Shown here piece by piece: positions 18,144-26,926 of a stretch of 64,000 bases of DNA. A model generated the notes under the pieces. That model did no database searches. It was given only the letters and a program-made list of their open reading frames with translations, and was not told the DNA's origin. Numbering within the stretch: the first letter of the stretch is position 1; each line of letters opens with the position of its first letter. The stretch covers positions 2,801,832 to 2,865,831 of the forward strand of contig NZ_LR733304.1 of assembly GCF_902506105.1 (NCBI RefSeq), given 5' to 3'. The position numbers and the translations under genes are program-made. The stretch is from Aeromicrobium sp. 9AM (lineage in GTDB: Bacteria > Actinomycetota > Actinomycetes > Propionibacteriales > Nocardioidaceae).

Positions 18144-18800
18144 TCACTTGCTGACCTCCACGACCGTCGTCGGAACGTCGCCGTTCTCGTACGTCGTCAC
18201 CACGATAGTCGTCGCGCCGAGCCTGTGAAGGGTCGCGGTTGCCGCGGTGACCTCCTCCTGCGCCGTACGACCCTTGAGCGCGAGCAGCACGCCACCCTTC
18301 GTCACCAGAGGGAGGCACCAGCGACCCAGCTTGTCGAGCGCCGCCACGGCGCGAGCGGTCACCACCTCGTACGTCTCGTCAACCTCCTCGGCCCGGGCGC
18401 GCAGCACTGTCACGTTGTCGAGGCCGAGGTTGGCCACGGCCTCGTCGAGGAACCTGGTGCGGCGCAGCAGCGGCTCGACCAACGTCACGTGGAGATCGGG
18501 GCGGGCGATGGCCCAGACGAGCCCCGGCAGCCCGGCGCCCGTCCCGATGTCGGCGACGGACGCGCCCTGGGGAACCCGAGGCGCCACGACCGCCGAGTTC
18601 ATGATGTGCCGGTCCCAGAGGCGCGGGACCTCCCGCGGCCCGATCAAGCCCTTGACCACGCCATCGGTCGCCAGGATCTGGGCGTACTCCTCAGCCAGCG
18701 GCAGGCGGGAAGCGAACACCCCCGCCGCGTGCGACGGGGGTGTTTCACGTGAAACATCCGGGCGGCTCGCGCCGCCGGGATCTGATTCAGGCCCTGTCAT
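18144..18800 (-). CDS. rsmG: 16S rRNA (guanine527-N7)-methyltransferase RsmG/GidB
   Basis: This 218-residue enzyme methylates G527 of 16S rRNA using S-adenosylmethionine. The binding motif ADIGTGAGLPGLVWA is clear, and WDRHIMNSAVVAP and RARAEEVDETYEVVTARAVA are family blocks. The N-terminus (residues 16-21, VSRETP) is encoded by the second parS site. ATG at 18800 lies seven bases after the khpB stop. Loss of this methylation is known to give low-level streptomycin resistance in other bacteria. Confidence 0.95.
   Translation of the reverse strand: MTGPESDPGGASRPDVSRETPPSHAAGVFASRLPLAEEYAQILATDGVVKGLIGPREVPRLWDRHIMNSAVVAPRVPQGASVADIGTGAGLPGLVWAIARPDLHVTLVEPLLRRTRFLDEAVANLGLDNVTVLRARAEEVDETYEVVTARAVAALDKLGRWCLPLVTKGGVLLALKGRTAQEEVTAATATLHRLGATTIVVTTYENGDVPTTVVEVSK
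18741..18756. other. parS site 2, inside rsmG
   Basis: TGTTTCACGTGAAACA is a perfect 16/16 match to the bacterial parS consensus. It lies within the coding sequence of rsmG and is translated as VSRET. Confidence 0.97.
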
Positions 18801-18807
18801 CGAGGCA

Positions 18808-19281
18808 CTACTCGGCCGCCGTGTGCACGACGACGTAGCGGTGCGGCTCGGTGCCCTCGGACGAGCTCACCAGGCCGTTGTCAGCGACCGCGTCATGGAC
18901 GACCTTGCGCTCGAACGGCGTCATCGGGTCGAGCGACACCGACGGCTCGCCGGCCTTGACCTTGTCGATCGCACCCTGGGCGATGGTGACGAGTTCCGCG
19001 CGACGCGCGGCGCGGAAGCCGGCCACGTCGAGCATCAGACGGCTGCGCTCGCCGGTCTCGCGATAGACGGCCAGACGAGTGAGCTCCTGCAGCGCATCGA
19101 GCACCTCACCGTCGCGACCGACGATGTGGTCGAGGTTGCCCCCGACGATCTCCACGGCGGCGCGGTCGCCGTCGACGTCCATGTCGATGTCGCCATCGAG
19201 GTCCGCGATGTCCAGCAGCCCCTCGAGGAAGTCTGCGGCGATGTCGCCTTCCTTCTCCAACTTCTTCGCCAGGTCACTCAC
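18808..19281 (-). CDS. khpB: KhpB/Jag RNA-binding protein
   Basis: The 157-residue protein has the KH and R3H domains of the Jag/KhpB family. The KH part includes VEIVGGNLDHIVGRDGEVLDALQ, and the R3H signature is ERKVVHDAV (R-x3-H). Such proteins bind RNA and influence cell elongation and division. It is encoded between yidC and rsmG, the usual place, and its ATG overlaps the yidC stop (ATGA). Confidence 0.93.
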   Translation of the reverse strand: MSDLAKKLEKEGDIAADFLEGLLDIADLDGDIDMDVDGDRAAVEIVGGNLDHIVGRDGEVLDALQELTRLAVYRETGERSRLMLDVAGFRAARRAELVTIAQGAIDKVKAGEPSVSLDPMTPFERKVVHDAVADNGLVSSSEGTEPHRYVVVHTAAE

Positions 19282-20300
19282 TTGGTGCCGTCCTTCTCGT
19301 CGTCGTTCTTGCTCGTGATGTCAGGCTTGCGCTTCGGCGGCGCCGGCGGCTTCTTCTTGCGCTGGCTACGAGCCTGGTTCTTGGGCTGCTGCCTCGGCGG
19401 CGGCTTGGGCGCCTCCTCCTCGACAGGCTTCAAGGGATCCTCGGTGACGGTCTTGCCGTGCTTGGCGTCGCGCTCCTGCTTCGCCTTGAATGCCGGAGTG
19501 CCGGGCGCCGGGTTGTTGCGGATGACGTAGAACTGCTGACCCATGGTCCAGAAGTTCGACGTGGTCCAGTAGAAGAGGACACCGAGGGGGAACGCCACAC
19601 CGCCGACCGCGAACACGATCGGGAGGATGTAGAGGAGCAGCTTCTGCTGCTGCGCGTACTGACCCGTCATCGCATCGGCCGGCATGTTCTTGGACATCAG
19701 CTGACGCTGCGTCGTGAACTGCGTGATGCACATGATGACGACGAGCGACATCGTGATGATCTTGGTCTCGGTCGCCGTCGAGTTCACGAACGTGTCAGCG
19801 ATGCGCGCACCGAGGAGCACGGCGTTGTGGAGCGACGTGGCGTTCTCGGAATTCATGAACCCCTTGTGGAACTCACCGTCCTTGGCGACGCCCTCGTACT
19901 TGGACGCGTGATCGATCACGCGGAACAGCGCGAAGAAGATCGGCATCTGCAGGATCAGCGGCAGGCACGAGGCGAACGGGTTGGTGCCCGTCTCCTTCCA
20001 CAGCTTCATCTGCTCCTGCGTCAGGCGCTCACGGTCGTGCTTGTACTTCTGCTGGAGCGCCTTGATCTGCGGTTGCAGGAGCTGCATGTTGCGGCTCGAC
20101 TTGATCTGCTTGACGAACAACGGGATGAGGAGTGTACGGATCGTGACCGTCAGACCGACGATCGACAGCGCCCACGTCCAGCCATTGTTCTCGGGCAGCA
20201 CTGTCGCGAAGATCTTGTGCCAGACCAGCAGGATCCCCGACACCGCGTAGTAGAGCGGCGTCATGATCGCCGATCCGATGTCGCCTAGGAAGCCGAACAT
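19278..20300 (-). CDS. yidC: Membrane protein insertase YidC
   Basis: This 340-residue Oxa1/YidC insertase helps integrate proteins into the cytoplasmic membrane. It has an N-terminal span ([18 protein letters not shown]), the conserved [20 protein letters not shown] with the functionally important arginine, a coiled cytoplasmic hairpin ([13 protein letters not shown]) and further spans. A basic C-terminal tail rich in K/P ([20 protein letters not shown]) fits ribosome binding. The length is that of the Gram-positive form without the large periplasmic domain. It overlaps yidD by 16 bases. Confidence 0.95.
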   Translation of the reverse strand: MFGFLGDIGSAIMTPLYYAVSGILLVWHKIFATVLPENNGWTWALSIVGLTVTIRTLLIPLFVKQIKSSRNMQLLQPQIKALQQKYKHDRERLTQEQMKLWKETGTNPFASCLPLILQMPIFFALFRVIDHASKYEGVAKDGEFHKGFMNSENATSLHNAVLLGARIADTFVNSTATETKIITMSLVVIMCITQFTTQRQLMSKNMPADAMTGQYAQQQKLLLYILPIVFAVGGVAFPLGVLFYWTTSNFWTMGQQFYVIRNNPAPGTPAFKAKQERDAKHGKTVTEDPLKPVEEEAPKPPPRQQPKNQARSQRKKKPPAPPKRKPDITSKNDDEKDGTK

Positions 20301-20527
20301 TGTTCTCCTCTATGTGACTGTGGCACCGGGTCGTAGCCTCCGGCGCTCCAGGGGTGGCAGCGCAGGACACGACGTCCGGCGAGCCAGGTTCCGCGCACCG
20401 CACCATGAGTCTCCACGGCCTGCAAAGCGTAGGCGGAGCAGGTGGGGTGATAGCGGCAGACCTGACCATAAAGCGGGCTGATGGCGAACCGGTACGCCTT
20501 CAGCAACCAGATCAAGGGGTGTTTCAT
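20285..20527 (-). CDS. yidD: Membrane protein insertion efficiency factor YidD
   Basis: The 80-residue protein has the family core [18 protein letters not shown], then [19 protein letters not shown] and [18 protein letters not shown], including three conserved cysteines. YidD assists YidC-dependent membrane insertion. It sits between rnpA (ATGA overlap at 20524-20527) and yidC, the normal order. Confidence 0.95.
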   Translation of the reverse strand: MKHPLIWLLKAYRFAISPLYGQVCRYHPTCSAYALQAVETHGAVRGTWLAGRRVLRCHPWSAGGYDPVPQSHRGEQCSAS

Positions 20528-20859
20528 CGAGCACCGGCTCGCGCCAGTGCCGCATCGAGATGCTCCGCGAGCGTCGTGGCGCGCACGCCGTGAGCCGCGG
20601 GAAGTGCCCGCACCACGACACGGCTGCCCTCTGGCAGCGCGCCGACGCGATCGCGCATCAAGTGCCGGAGCTGCCGCTTGACCCGGTTGCGGTCGACGGC
20701 AGAACCCACGGCCTTGCTCACGACGAAACCGACGGACGTGGGTCCGCCGGTTCCCGGAACGACATGTGTGACGAGGGTTGGTTGTACGCCTTTGGCCCCA
20801 CGACGAATCGTGTGCCGGAAGTCATCCCCGCTGCGCATGCGTTGACTGCGCGCGAGCAA
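20524..20859 (-). CDS. rnpA: Ribonuclease P protein component
   Basis: This 111-residue protein subunit of RNase P aids tRNA 5' maturation. The signature [27 protein letters not shown] (RNR motif) is clear. The TTG at 20859 is chosen because it gives the typical N-terminus [14 protein letters not shown] four bases after the rpmH stop; an internal ATG at 20838 would remove the conserved arginine-rich start. This makes it a rare TTG start with probable translational coupling to rpmH. Confidence 0.92.
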   Translation of the reverse strand: MLARSQRMRSGDDFRHTIRRGAKGVQPTLVTHVVPGTGGPTSVGFVVSKAVGSAVDRNRVKRQLRHLMRDRVGALPEGSRVVVRALPAAHGVRATTLAEHLDAALARAGAR

Positions 20860-20863
20860 GGGC

Positions 20864-21001
20864 TCAGGCAGACAGCTTGGCGCGGCCCTTGCGGCGACGG
20901 TCCGCGAGGATCGCGCGGCCGGCGCGGGTGCGCATGCGGAGGCGGAAGCCGTGCTTCTTGGCACGACGACGGTTGTTCGGCTGGAAAGTACGCTTGCTCA
21001 C
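20864..21001 (-). CDS. rpmH: 50S ribosomal protein L34
   Basis: The 45-residue basic protein begins [20 protein letters not shown] and ends GRAKLSA, the invariant L34 pattern. The start codon is GTG at 21001. It is the first gene of the rpmH-rnpA-yidD-yidC-khpB-rsmG-parA-parB run reading away from dnaA. Confidence 0.97.
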   Translation of the reverse strand: MSKRTFQPNNRRRAKKHGFRLRMRTRAGRAILADRRRKGRAKLSA

Positions 21002-21346
21002 GATGTGTTCCTCACGGATCTCAGTCTGGGCCGGTCGACGGCCACCGCTCGCCCACGACCGAGAACTGCAGTTGTCGTGGGCATGCGGCGGAAGTCGTTC
21101 TAGGACGACTAGACAACGGTACGGGCGCCCCGGACCCCGGTCAAACTGATCCCCATACGCGTCCAGCCCGCTCTCGTCCACACGACACGCCGATTGCTGG
21201 GGACGGGCTGGGGAATTCCGCTTGTACGCGTCCCCCATGGCTGCTAGCGTCACCGCGGTATCGACCTTTTCCACAAGGACGCCTCAACTCTCGAGTTCGC
21301 ATTCACACCATGTGGAAAACCATGTGGACGTGTCGGGAGGCATTGG
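21002..21346. promoter_or_regulatory. rpmH-dnaA divergent promoter region with DnaA boxes
   Basis: This 345-base gap has no convincing gene. Two perfect TTNTCCACA-type DnaA boxes occur: TTTTCCACA at 21267-21275 and its reverse complement TGTGGAAAA at 21311-21319. A weaker TGTGGACGT lies at about 21324. The boxes are 28-80 bases upstream of dnaA and probably mediate DnaA autoregulation as well as origin function. Candidate -10 sequences such as TAGCGT (21245-21250) are present, but promoters cannot be assigned firmly. Confidence 0.75.
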
Positions 21347-22810
21347 ATGAATGACGGCCAGGAAACCAGCCCGGAAGAGCATCTCAACCGAGTCTGGCAA
21401 GGAGCCGTCGACACGCTTTCCCCCGGCGCCAAGGTGTGGGTCTACTCCGCCAAGCCGCTGACGCTGCACAACAACATCCTCATCGTCGCCGTCCAGGACG
21501 ACCTCACCCGCGCGCAGCTCGAGTCGCGCGTCAGACCGGCGCTGGAGCACGCGATCAGCACGACGCTGCAGCAGGAGACTCGCCTCGTCGTGACGATCGA
21601 GCCTTCCTTGATCGAGACACACCAAAGTCGACAAGACGACATGTCGACAAACACCCACAACGCGTACGGGCAGGACAACGACCTCGATGACGAGGACGAT
21701 GACGACCAGGACGAGTTCGTGCCGACCTGGGCCGAGCGCAAGACCACGCCGCCGCGCATCGGCAGCGTCGCCGAGGCCAGGCTCAATCCGCGCTACCTCT
21801 TCGAGAACTTCGTCATCGGCTCGTCCAACCGCTTCGCACACGCCGCCGCAGTCGCTGTGGCGGAGGCACCGGGCAAGGCCTACAACCCGCTCGTGATCCA
21901 CGGTGAGTCCGGACTCGGCAAGACGCACCTCCTGCACGCAATCGGCCACTACGTCCTCAACCTCTATCCCTCGTCCCGCGTGCGCTACGTCAACAGCGAA
22001 GAGTTCACCAACGACGTCATCAACGCGATCCGCGAGAACCGCACCGCCGCCCTCAAGCGCAAGTACCGCGAGATCGACGTGCTCCTCGTCGACGACATCC
22101 AGTTCTTGGAGGGCAAGGAGTCGACCCAGACCGAGTTCTTCCACACGTTCAACGCGCTGCACAACGAGAACAAGCAGATCGTGATGACGTCGGACCGGCC
22201 GCCCAAGAACCTCACGACGCTGGAGGACCGGCTGCGCAACAGGTTCGAGTGGGGACTAACGACCGACGTCCAGCCGCCCGACCTCGAGACGCGCATCGCG
22301 ATCCTCCGCAAGAAGGCCGCCAACGAGAAGCTCACGGCGCCGGCCGATGTGCTCGAGTTCATCGCGAGCAAGGTGCAGACCAACATCCGCGAGCTCGAAG
22401 GGGCGCTCATCCGCGCCACCGCGTTCGCCAACCTCAACGGCACGACAGTCGACCTGCAGCTCGCACAGATCGTGCTCAAGGACCTCATCGCCGAAGGTGA
22501 GGAGCCCGACATCACCGTCGGCATGATCATGGCGCAGACCGCCGCCTACTCAGAGTTCTCGATCGACGACCTCTGCAGCACCAACCGGAGCCGCAACCTC
22601 GTGCTCGCCCGGCAGATCGCGATGTACCTGTGCCGTGAGCTCACCGAGATGTCGCTGCCCAAGATCGGCCAGGAGTTCGGCAACCGCGACCACACCACGG
22701 TGATGCACGCCGACCGCAAGATCCGCAAGCTGATGGCCGAGAAGCACGCGGTCTACAACCAGGTCACGGAGCTCACGGCGCGCATCAAGCAGCAGGCCCG
22801 CCAGTCATGA
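21347..22810 (+). CDS. dnaA: Chromosomal replication initiator DnaA
   Basis: This 487-residue AAA+ initiator binds DnaA boxes and melts oriC. Domain I covers roughly residues 1-85. An acidic linker (DNDLDDEDDDDQDEF) follows. The AAA+ domain has Walker A GESGLGKTH (from residue 186), Walker B VLLVDDIQFLEGKE and sensor regions. Domain IV ends with the DNA-binding signature GNRDHTTVMHADRKI. ATG at 21347 follows GGGAGG by six bases. It lies between two box-containing regions. Confidence 0.98.
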   Translation: MNDGQETSPEEHLNRVWQGAVDTLSPGAKVWVYSAKPLTLHNNILIVAVQDDLTRAQLESRVRPALEHAISTTLQQETRLVVTIEPSLIETHQSRQDDMSTNTHNAYGQDNDLDDEDDDDQDEFVPTWAERKTTPPRIGSVAEARLNPRYLFENFVIGSSNRFAHAAAVAVAEAPGKAYNPLVIHGESGLGKTHLLHAIGHYVLNLYPSSRVRYVNSEEFTNDVINAIRENRTAALKRKYREIDVLLVDDIQFLEGKESTQTEFFHTFNALHNENKQIVMTSDRPPKNLTTLEDRLRNRFEWGLTTDVQPPDLETRIAILRKKAANEKLTAPADVLEFIASKVQTNIRELEGALIRATAFANLNGTTVDLQLAQIVLKDLIAEGEEPDITVGMIMAQTAAYSEFSIDDLCSTNRSRNLVLARQIAMYLCRELTEMSLPKIGQEFGNRDHTTVMHADRKIRKLMAEKHAVYNQVTELTARIKQQARQS

Positions 22811-23210
22811 CCCGTGAATGGCCCGACGGGACCATTCGCACCTGGGACATACACAGCTGGGGATGGCGCTGTGGGAAAACCCACGAGTCACGTGGACATC
22901 ATCGGTCGCTGTGTGAACACCGTGTGAACGCAGAACCGACATCCACAGAAACGTGTAGTTTCGTCGTCCGGCCGGACACAGGTTGTCCACCGGCCCTCGC
23001 GCTCTCTCGCCAGCGCAAATGCGGGTTGTCCACCGAATCCACAGACGCTACTACGACTACTACTCTTCTTTACTTCGGCAACCCCCGCGGAAGTCACGTC
23101 ACGAGCTGTGTGTGGATGACATCTTCCGCACTTCCCCTGAGTACCCCCGGTCACGGATACCGTGGCAGGATTCATCCCGACGGCTCCCGTCCTCGGAAAG
23201 GCCCCATCAC
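22811..23210. other. Chromosomal origin of replication (oriC)
   Basis: This 400-base dnaA-dnaN gap holds several DnaA-box-like 9-mers and no plausible gene. The boxes are TGTGGGAAA (22870-22878), ACATCCACA (22939-22947), TTGTCCACC (22983-22991 and 23026-23034), GAATCCACA (23035-23043) and TGTGGATGA (23111-23119), each within one or two bases of TTNTCCACA. Directly after the 23026-23043 box pair is a pyrimidine-strand CTA repeat (23048-23075) that resembles a DnaA-trio and then a relatively AT-rich stretch, the likely unwinding site. Confidence 0.88.
23048..23075. other. Putative DnaA-trio / unwinding element
   Basis: CTACTACGACTACTACTC continues into TTCTTTACTT. On the complementary strand this reads as repeated 3'-GAT-5' trinucleotides, the known DnaA-trio pattern. 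It starts four bases after the GAATCCACA box, the same order (box, short GC spacer, trios) as described in Bacillus subtilis. Confidence 0.6.
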
Positions 23211-24353
23211 GTGAAATTCCGCATCGACCGCGACACGCTCGCCGACGCCGTCGCCTGGACAGCCCGCAGCCTGCCCAACCGCCCGAGCGTTCCTGTGCTC
23301 GCCGGCCTGCTCATCGAGACCGCCGCGGACGGGCTCACCCTCTCGGGGTTCGACTACGAGACCTCGACGCGCGCCACCCTGCCGGCCGAGGTCAGCGCCG
23401 ACGGTCGCGCCCTCGTGTCAGGTCGCCTGCTCGCCGAGATCGTCAAGGCGTTGCCGGCCAAGCCCGTCGACATCGCGCTCGACGGCACCAAGGTCCAGGT
23501 CAACTGCGGCAATGCCCGGTTCAGCCTCCAGACCATGCCGGTCGAGGAATACCCGCAGCTGCCCGAGATGCCGACGGCTTCGGGCACCATCAAGGCCGAC
23601 GACTTCGCCACCGCCGTGTCCCAGGCCAGCGCGGCGGCCGGTCGTGACGAGATGCTCCCGCTGCTGACCGGCGTGCGCCTCGAGCTCGAGGGCTCGACGA
23701 TCTCACTGATGGCGACCGACCGCTTCCGGGCCAGCCTCCGCGATCTCGAGTGGTACCCCGAGGCCAGCGACCTCTCCGCCCAGGCACTCGTGCCGGCGCG
23801 GGTCCTCAACGAGACCGCCCGCTCGCTCACCAACGGTGGCGACGTCACGATCGCGGTGTCGTCGGGCGAGTCCGGTGACGGGCTGATCGGCTTCGAGGGC
23901 GTCGTCGGCAAGGGCACCCGCCGCACCACGACCCGCCTGCTCGAGGGCGACTTCCCGCGCGTACGCCAGCTGTTCCAGGCGCAGGCCGAGACTGTCGCCT
24001 ACGTCGAGACCCAGGCGTTCGTCGACTCGGTCAAGCGCGTGGCGCTCGTCGCCGAGCGCAACACCCCCGTACGCCTGTCGTTCTCCGAGGGCCAGCTGCT
24101 CCTCGAGGCCGGCAGCGGTGACGAGGCCCAGGCTTCTGAGTCGATCGAGGCCACGGTCAACGGAGCGGACATCTCGATCGGGTTCAACCCGACCTACCTG
24201 CTCGAGGGGCTCGCCGTCATGTCAGACCCCGTCGTGCACCTCTCGTTCACGCAGCACACCAAGCCCGCGGCAATCTCGGGTGTCCAGGAGATCGGGGCCG
24301 ACCCAGACGTCGCGTTCCGCTACCTGATCATGCCCGTACGCCTGCAGAACTGA
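23211..24353 (+). CDS. dnaN: DNA polymerase III beta sliding clamp
   Basis: This 380-residue clamp tethers DNA polymerase and other proteins to DNA. It shows three clamp repeats, beginning MKFRIDRDTLADAVAWTARS, with LPLLTGVRLE-type and RFRASLRDLEW blocks and the C-terminal end YLIMPVRLQN. The GTG at 23211 follows GGAAAGG by about nine bases and gives the standard N-terminus. Longer in-frame versions would run through oriC. Confidence 0.97.
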   Translation: MKFRIDRDTLADAVAWTARSLPNRPSVPVLAGLLIETAADGLTLSGFDYETSTRATLPAEVSADGRALVSGRLLAEIVKALPAKPVDIALDGTKVQVNCGNARFSLQTMPVEEYPQLPEMPTASGTIKADDFATAVSQASAAAGRDEMLPLLTGVRLELEGSTISLMATDRFRASLRDLEWYPEASDLSAQALVPARVLNETARSLTNGGDVTIAVSSGESGDGLIGFEGVVGKGTRRTTTRLLEGDFPRVRQLFQAQAETVAYVETQAFVDSVKRVALVAERNTPVRLSFSEGQLLLEAGSGDEAQASESIEATVNGADISIGFNPTYLLEGLAVMSDPVVHLSFTQHTKPAAISGVQEIGADPDVAFRYLIMPVRLQN

Positions 24354-24373
24354 CTCTCGGAGGGATCTCGCAC

Positions 24374-25297
24374 ATGGACATCGGACTCGTCGGACTCGGC
24401 AAGATGGGTGGCAACATGCGCACCCGTATGCGTAACGGCGGCGTCACCGTCGTCGGCTACGACCGCAATCCCGATGTCTCGGACGTGTCCGGTCTTGAGG
24501 AGCTCGTGAGCAAGCTCCCCTCGCCCAAGGTCGTGTGGGTCATGGTGCCGGCCGGCGACATCACCCGGTCGACCGTCGAGGAGCTCATCGGGCTGCTCGG
24601 TGAAGGCGATGTCATCGTCGACGGCGGCAACTCCCGATGGACCGACGACGAGAAGCACGCAGCCCTGGCTGCCGAGAAGGGCATCGGCTACGTCGACTGC
24701 GGCGTCAGCGGCGGCGTCTGGGGCCTCGACAACGGCTACGCGCTGATGGCCGGCGGCACCGCAGAGGACATCGCCAAGGTGCAGCCCGCGTTCGACGCGC
24801 TCAAGCCCGAGGGCGAGTCCGGGTTCGTCCACGCCGGCCGCGTCGGCGCCGGCCACTTCTCCAAGATGGTCCACAACGGCATCGAGTACGCCATGATGCA
24901 GGCCTACGCCGAGGGCTTCGAGCTGCTCGAGAAGGTCGACATGGTCGACAACGTCACCGAGGTGTTCGACTCGTGGCGCGAGGGCACGGTCGTACGTTCG
25001 TGGCTCCTCGACCTCCTGGTCAAGGCGCTCGAGGAGGACCCGGGTCTGTCCAAGGTCCGCGGCTACGCCGAGGACTCCGGCGAGGGCCGGTGGACCGTCG
25101 AGGCCGCGATCGACAACGCCGTCCCGATGCACACGATCGCGGCGTCGCTGTTCGCGCGATTCACCTCCCGCCAGGACGAGTCCCCGGCGATGCAGGCCGT
25201 TGCCGCGATGCGTCAGCAGTTCGGTGGCCACGCGGTCAAGGCTGCCGAGGAAAAGGGTCTCGACCCCGCGGCACCGGACCACTCCGATCCCGTTTAG
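24374..25297 (+). CDS. 6-phosphogluconate dehydrogenase (decarboxylating), short form
   Basis: This 307-residue enzyme converts 6-phosphogluconate to ribulose 5-phosphate. The Rossmann motif GLVGLGKMGGNM, the catalytic block IVDGGNSRWTDD, GYVDCGVSGGVWGLDNGYALM and VGAGHFSKMVHNGIEY are all typical. The length is that of the short bacterial type, not the 470-residue Gnd. GGAGGG lies nine bases before the ATG. The gene lies between dnaN and recF, as in several actinobacteria. Confidence 0.94.
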   Translation: MDIGLVGLGKMGGNMRTRMRNGGVTVVGYDRNPDVSDVSGLEELVSKLPSPKVVWVMVPAGDITRSTVEELIGLLGEGDVIVDGGNSRWTDDEKHAALAAEKGIGYVDCGVSGGVWGLDNGYALMAGGTAEDIAKVQPAFDALKPEGESGFVHAGRVGAGHFSKMVHNGIEYAMMQAYAEGFELLEKVDMVDNVTEVFDSWREGTVVRSWLLDLLVKALEEDPGLSKVRGYAEDSGEGRWTVEAAIDNAVPMHTIAASLFARFTSRQDESPAMQAVAAMRQQFGGHAVKAAEEKGLDPAAPDHSDPV

Positions 25298-25300
25298 TCA

Positions 25301-26425
25301 GTGCACGTCAGTCGCCTGACCCTGCACGACTTCCGGTCGTACGACACCGTCGAGATCGACCTGGAGCCCGGAGCGACCGCGTTCATCGGGTCCAACGGGC
25401 AGGGCAAGACCAATCTGGTCGAGGCGATCGACTACCTGTCGCGGCTCGACTCGCACCGGGTGTCAGGCGACGCACCCCTGGTGCGATCCGGTGCGGAGCG
25501 GGCGGTCGTACGCGCTGACGTCGTCCGCGGCGACCGGAGCGCCCTGCTCGAGCTGGAGATCACGCCGGGCAAGTCCAACCGGGCCCGCATCAATCGCGGG
25601 GCCCTCCCGCGGACCCGCGACCTCATCGGCGTGCTGCGCACCGTGATGTTCTCGCCCGAGGACCTCGCTCTCGTCAAGGGCGACCCGTCCGATCGCCGCA
25701 GGTTCCTCGACTCGCTCCTGGTGCTCCGCACTCCGCGGCTCGCCGGAGTGCGCGCCGACTACGACCGGGTGCTCAAGCAGCGCAACACGCTCCTCAAGTC
25801 GGCGCGCGGCCGGCGCAACGTCGAGATCGCCACCCTCGACATCTGGGACGAGAACCTCGCGCGTACGGGTGCCGAGCTCGTGTCGACGCGGCTGCTCCTC
25901 CTCGACGCGCTCGCGCCGCACCTCGCCGAGGCGTACGTCCGGGTCGCCGCTGCGGCCGCGCCCGATCGCCGCGTCGTCACCGCGACCTACAAGCCGTCGC
26001 TGGATCTCGACGCCGACCAACGCGACCAGGAGGCGATCCGGCAGGCCCTGCTCGACGAGATCGCGCGGCGCCGCAACGACGAGATGGACCGGGGCATCAG
26101 CCTGGTGGGTCCGCACCGCGACGACGTGACCCTGATGATCGGCGAGCTGCCGGCCAAGGGATACGCCAGCCACGGCGAGGCCTGGTCGCTGGCGCTCGCG
26201 CTGAGGCTGGCCTCGTTCGAGCTGCTGCGCGAGGATGAGGACGATCCCGTGCTGATCCTCGACGACGTGTTCGCCGAGCTCGACCAGGGCCGCCGCCAGC
26301 AGCTCGCCGAGCTCGTCGGCGACGCCGAGCAGGTGCTGGTCACTGCCGCGGTCGCCGATGACGTGCCCGAGGCACTCAAGGGTCACCGCTTCAACGTCGC
26401 CGGAGGTGAGGTCGTCCGTGACTGA
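25301..26425 (+). CDS. recF: DNA replication and repair protein RecF
   Basis: This 374-residue SMC-like ATPase acts in gap repair with RecO and RecR. It has Walker [10 protein letters not shown] (residues 30-38), a signature region ([18 protein letters not shown]) and Walker [16 protein letters not shown]. It uses a GTG start three bases after the preceding stop. The end overlaps dciA by eight bases. Confidence 0.96.
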   Translation: MHVSRLTLHDFRSYDTVEIDLEPGATAFIGSNGQGKTNLVEAIDYLSRLDSHRVSGDAPLVRSGAERAVVRADVVRGDRSALLELEITPGKSNRARINRGALPRTRDLIGVLRTVMFSPEDLALVKGDPSDRRRFLDSLLVLRTPRLAGVRADYDRVLKQRNTLLKSARGRRNVEIATLDIWDENLARTGAELVSTRLLLLDALAPHLAEAYVRVAAAAAPDRRVVTATYKPSLDLDADQRDQEAIRQALLDEIARRRNDEMDRGISLVGPHRDDVTLMIGELPAKGYASHGEAWSLALALRLASFELLREDEDDPVLILDDVFAELDQGRRQQLAELVGDAEQVLVTAAVADDVPEALKGHRFNVAGGEVVRD

Positions 26426-26918
26426 GCCCACCGAGCCCACACCCGACGACGGACTCGGGCTGGCCCGCGACATCGCCAAGTCCTACCGCGGCAAGGGCTC
26501 ACCCGTCCCTCCGTCGGCGAAGCGCCGCGTGCGACCGGCCAAGCCGGCGCGCGCTGGCCGCGACGAGCCGAGCCTGCTCGCCGACCTGCTGGGCGAGGTC
26601 GTCAACGACCAGGGGTGGGACGAGAGGTTGGCCGCGCAGCGCGTCTTCACCGACTGGGCCGGGATCGTCGGGCCCGAGGTCGCGCAGCACTCCGAGGTCA
26701 TCTCCTTCGACGACGGCGAGGTCGAGGTGCGTACGGACTCGACGGCGTGGGCCACCCAGCTGCGGTTGCTGGCACCGCGCATCGTCGCCAAGCTCAACGA
26801 GCTGATGGGCGACGGCTCGGTGCTCCGCATCGTCGTACGTGGACCGCAGGCACCGTCATGGAAGAAGGGTCCCCGCTCGATCCGGGGCGCCAGGGGCCCG
26901 AGGGACACCTACGGATAA
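26418..26918 (+). CDS. dciA: DciA-type helicase loader (DUF721)
   Basis: The 166-residue protein belongs to the DciA/DUF721 family, which acts in place of DnaC-type loaders to operate the replicative helicase in many bacteria. The basic N-terminus (residues about 20-55) precedes the conserved domain with [27 protein letters not shown] and LTVRTDS-like [21 protein letters not shown]. The GTG start lies inside the end of recF. This recF-dciA-gyrB arrangement is usual for actinobacteria. Confidence 0.93.
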   Translation: MTEPTEPTPDDGLGLARDIAKSYRGKGSPVPPSAKRRVRPAKPARAGRDEPSLLADLLGEVVNDQGWDERLAAQRVFTDWAGIVGPEVAQHSEVISFDDGEVEVRTDSTAWATQLRLLAPRIVAKLNELMGDGSVLRIVVRGPQAPSWKKGPRSIRGARGPRDTYG

Positions 26919-26926
26919 GCCGTCGG

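Noticed and set aside
22983-23210. N-terminal extension of DnaN running through oriC
   Set aside because: The frame happens to stay open across DnaA boxes; the GTG at 23211 with GGAAAGG upstream gives the standard clamp.
23206-23217. parS-like ATCACGTGAAAT overlapping the dnaN start
   Set aside because: Only the CACGTGAAA half matches; the flanking palindrome is missing, so it is probably not a ParB site.
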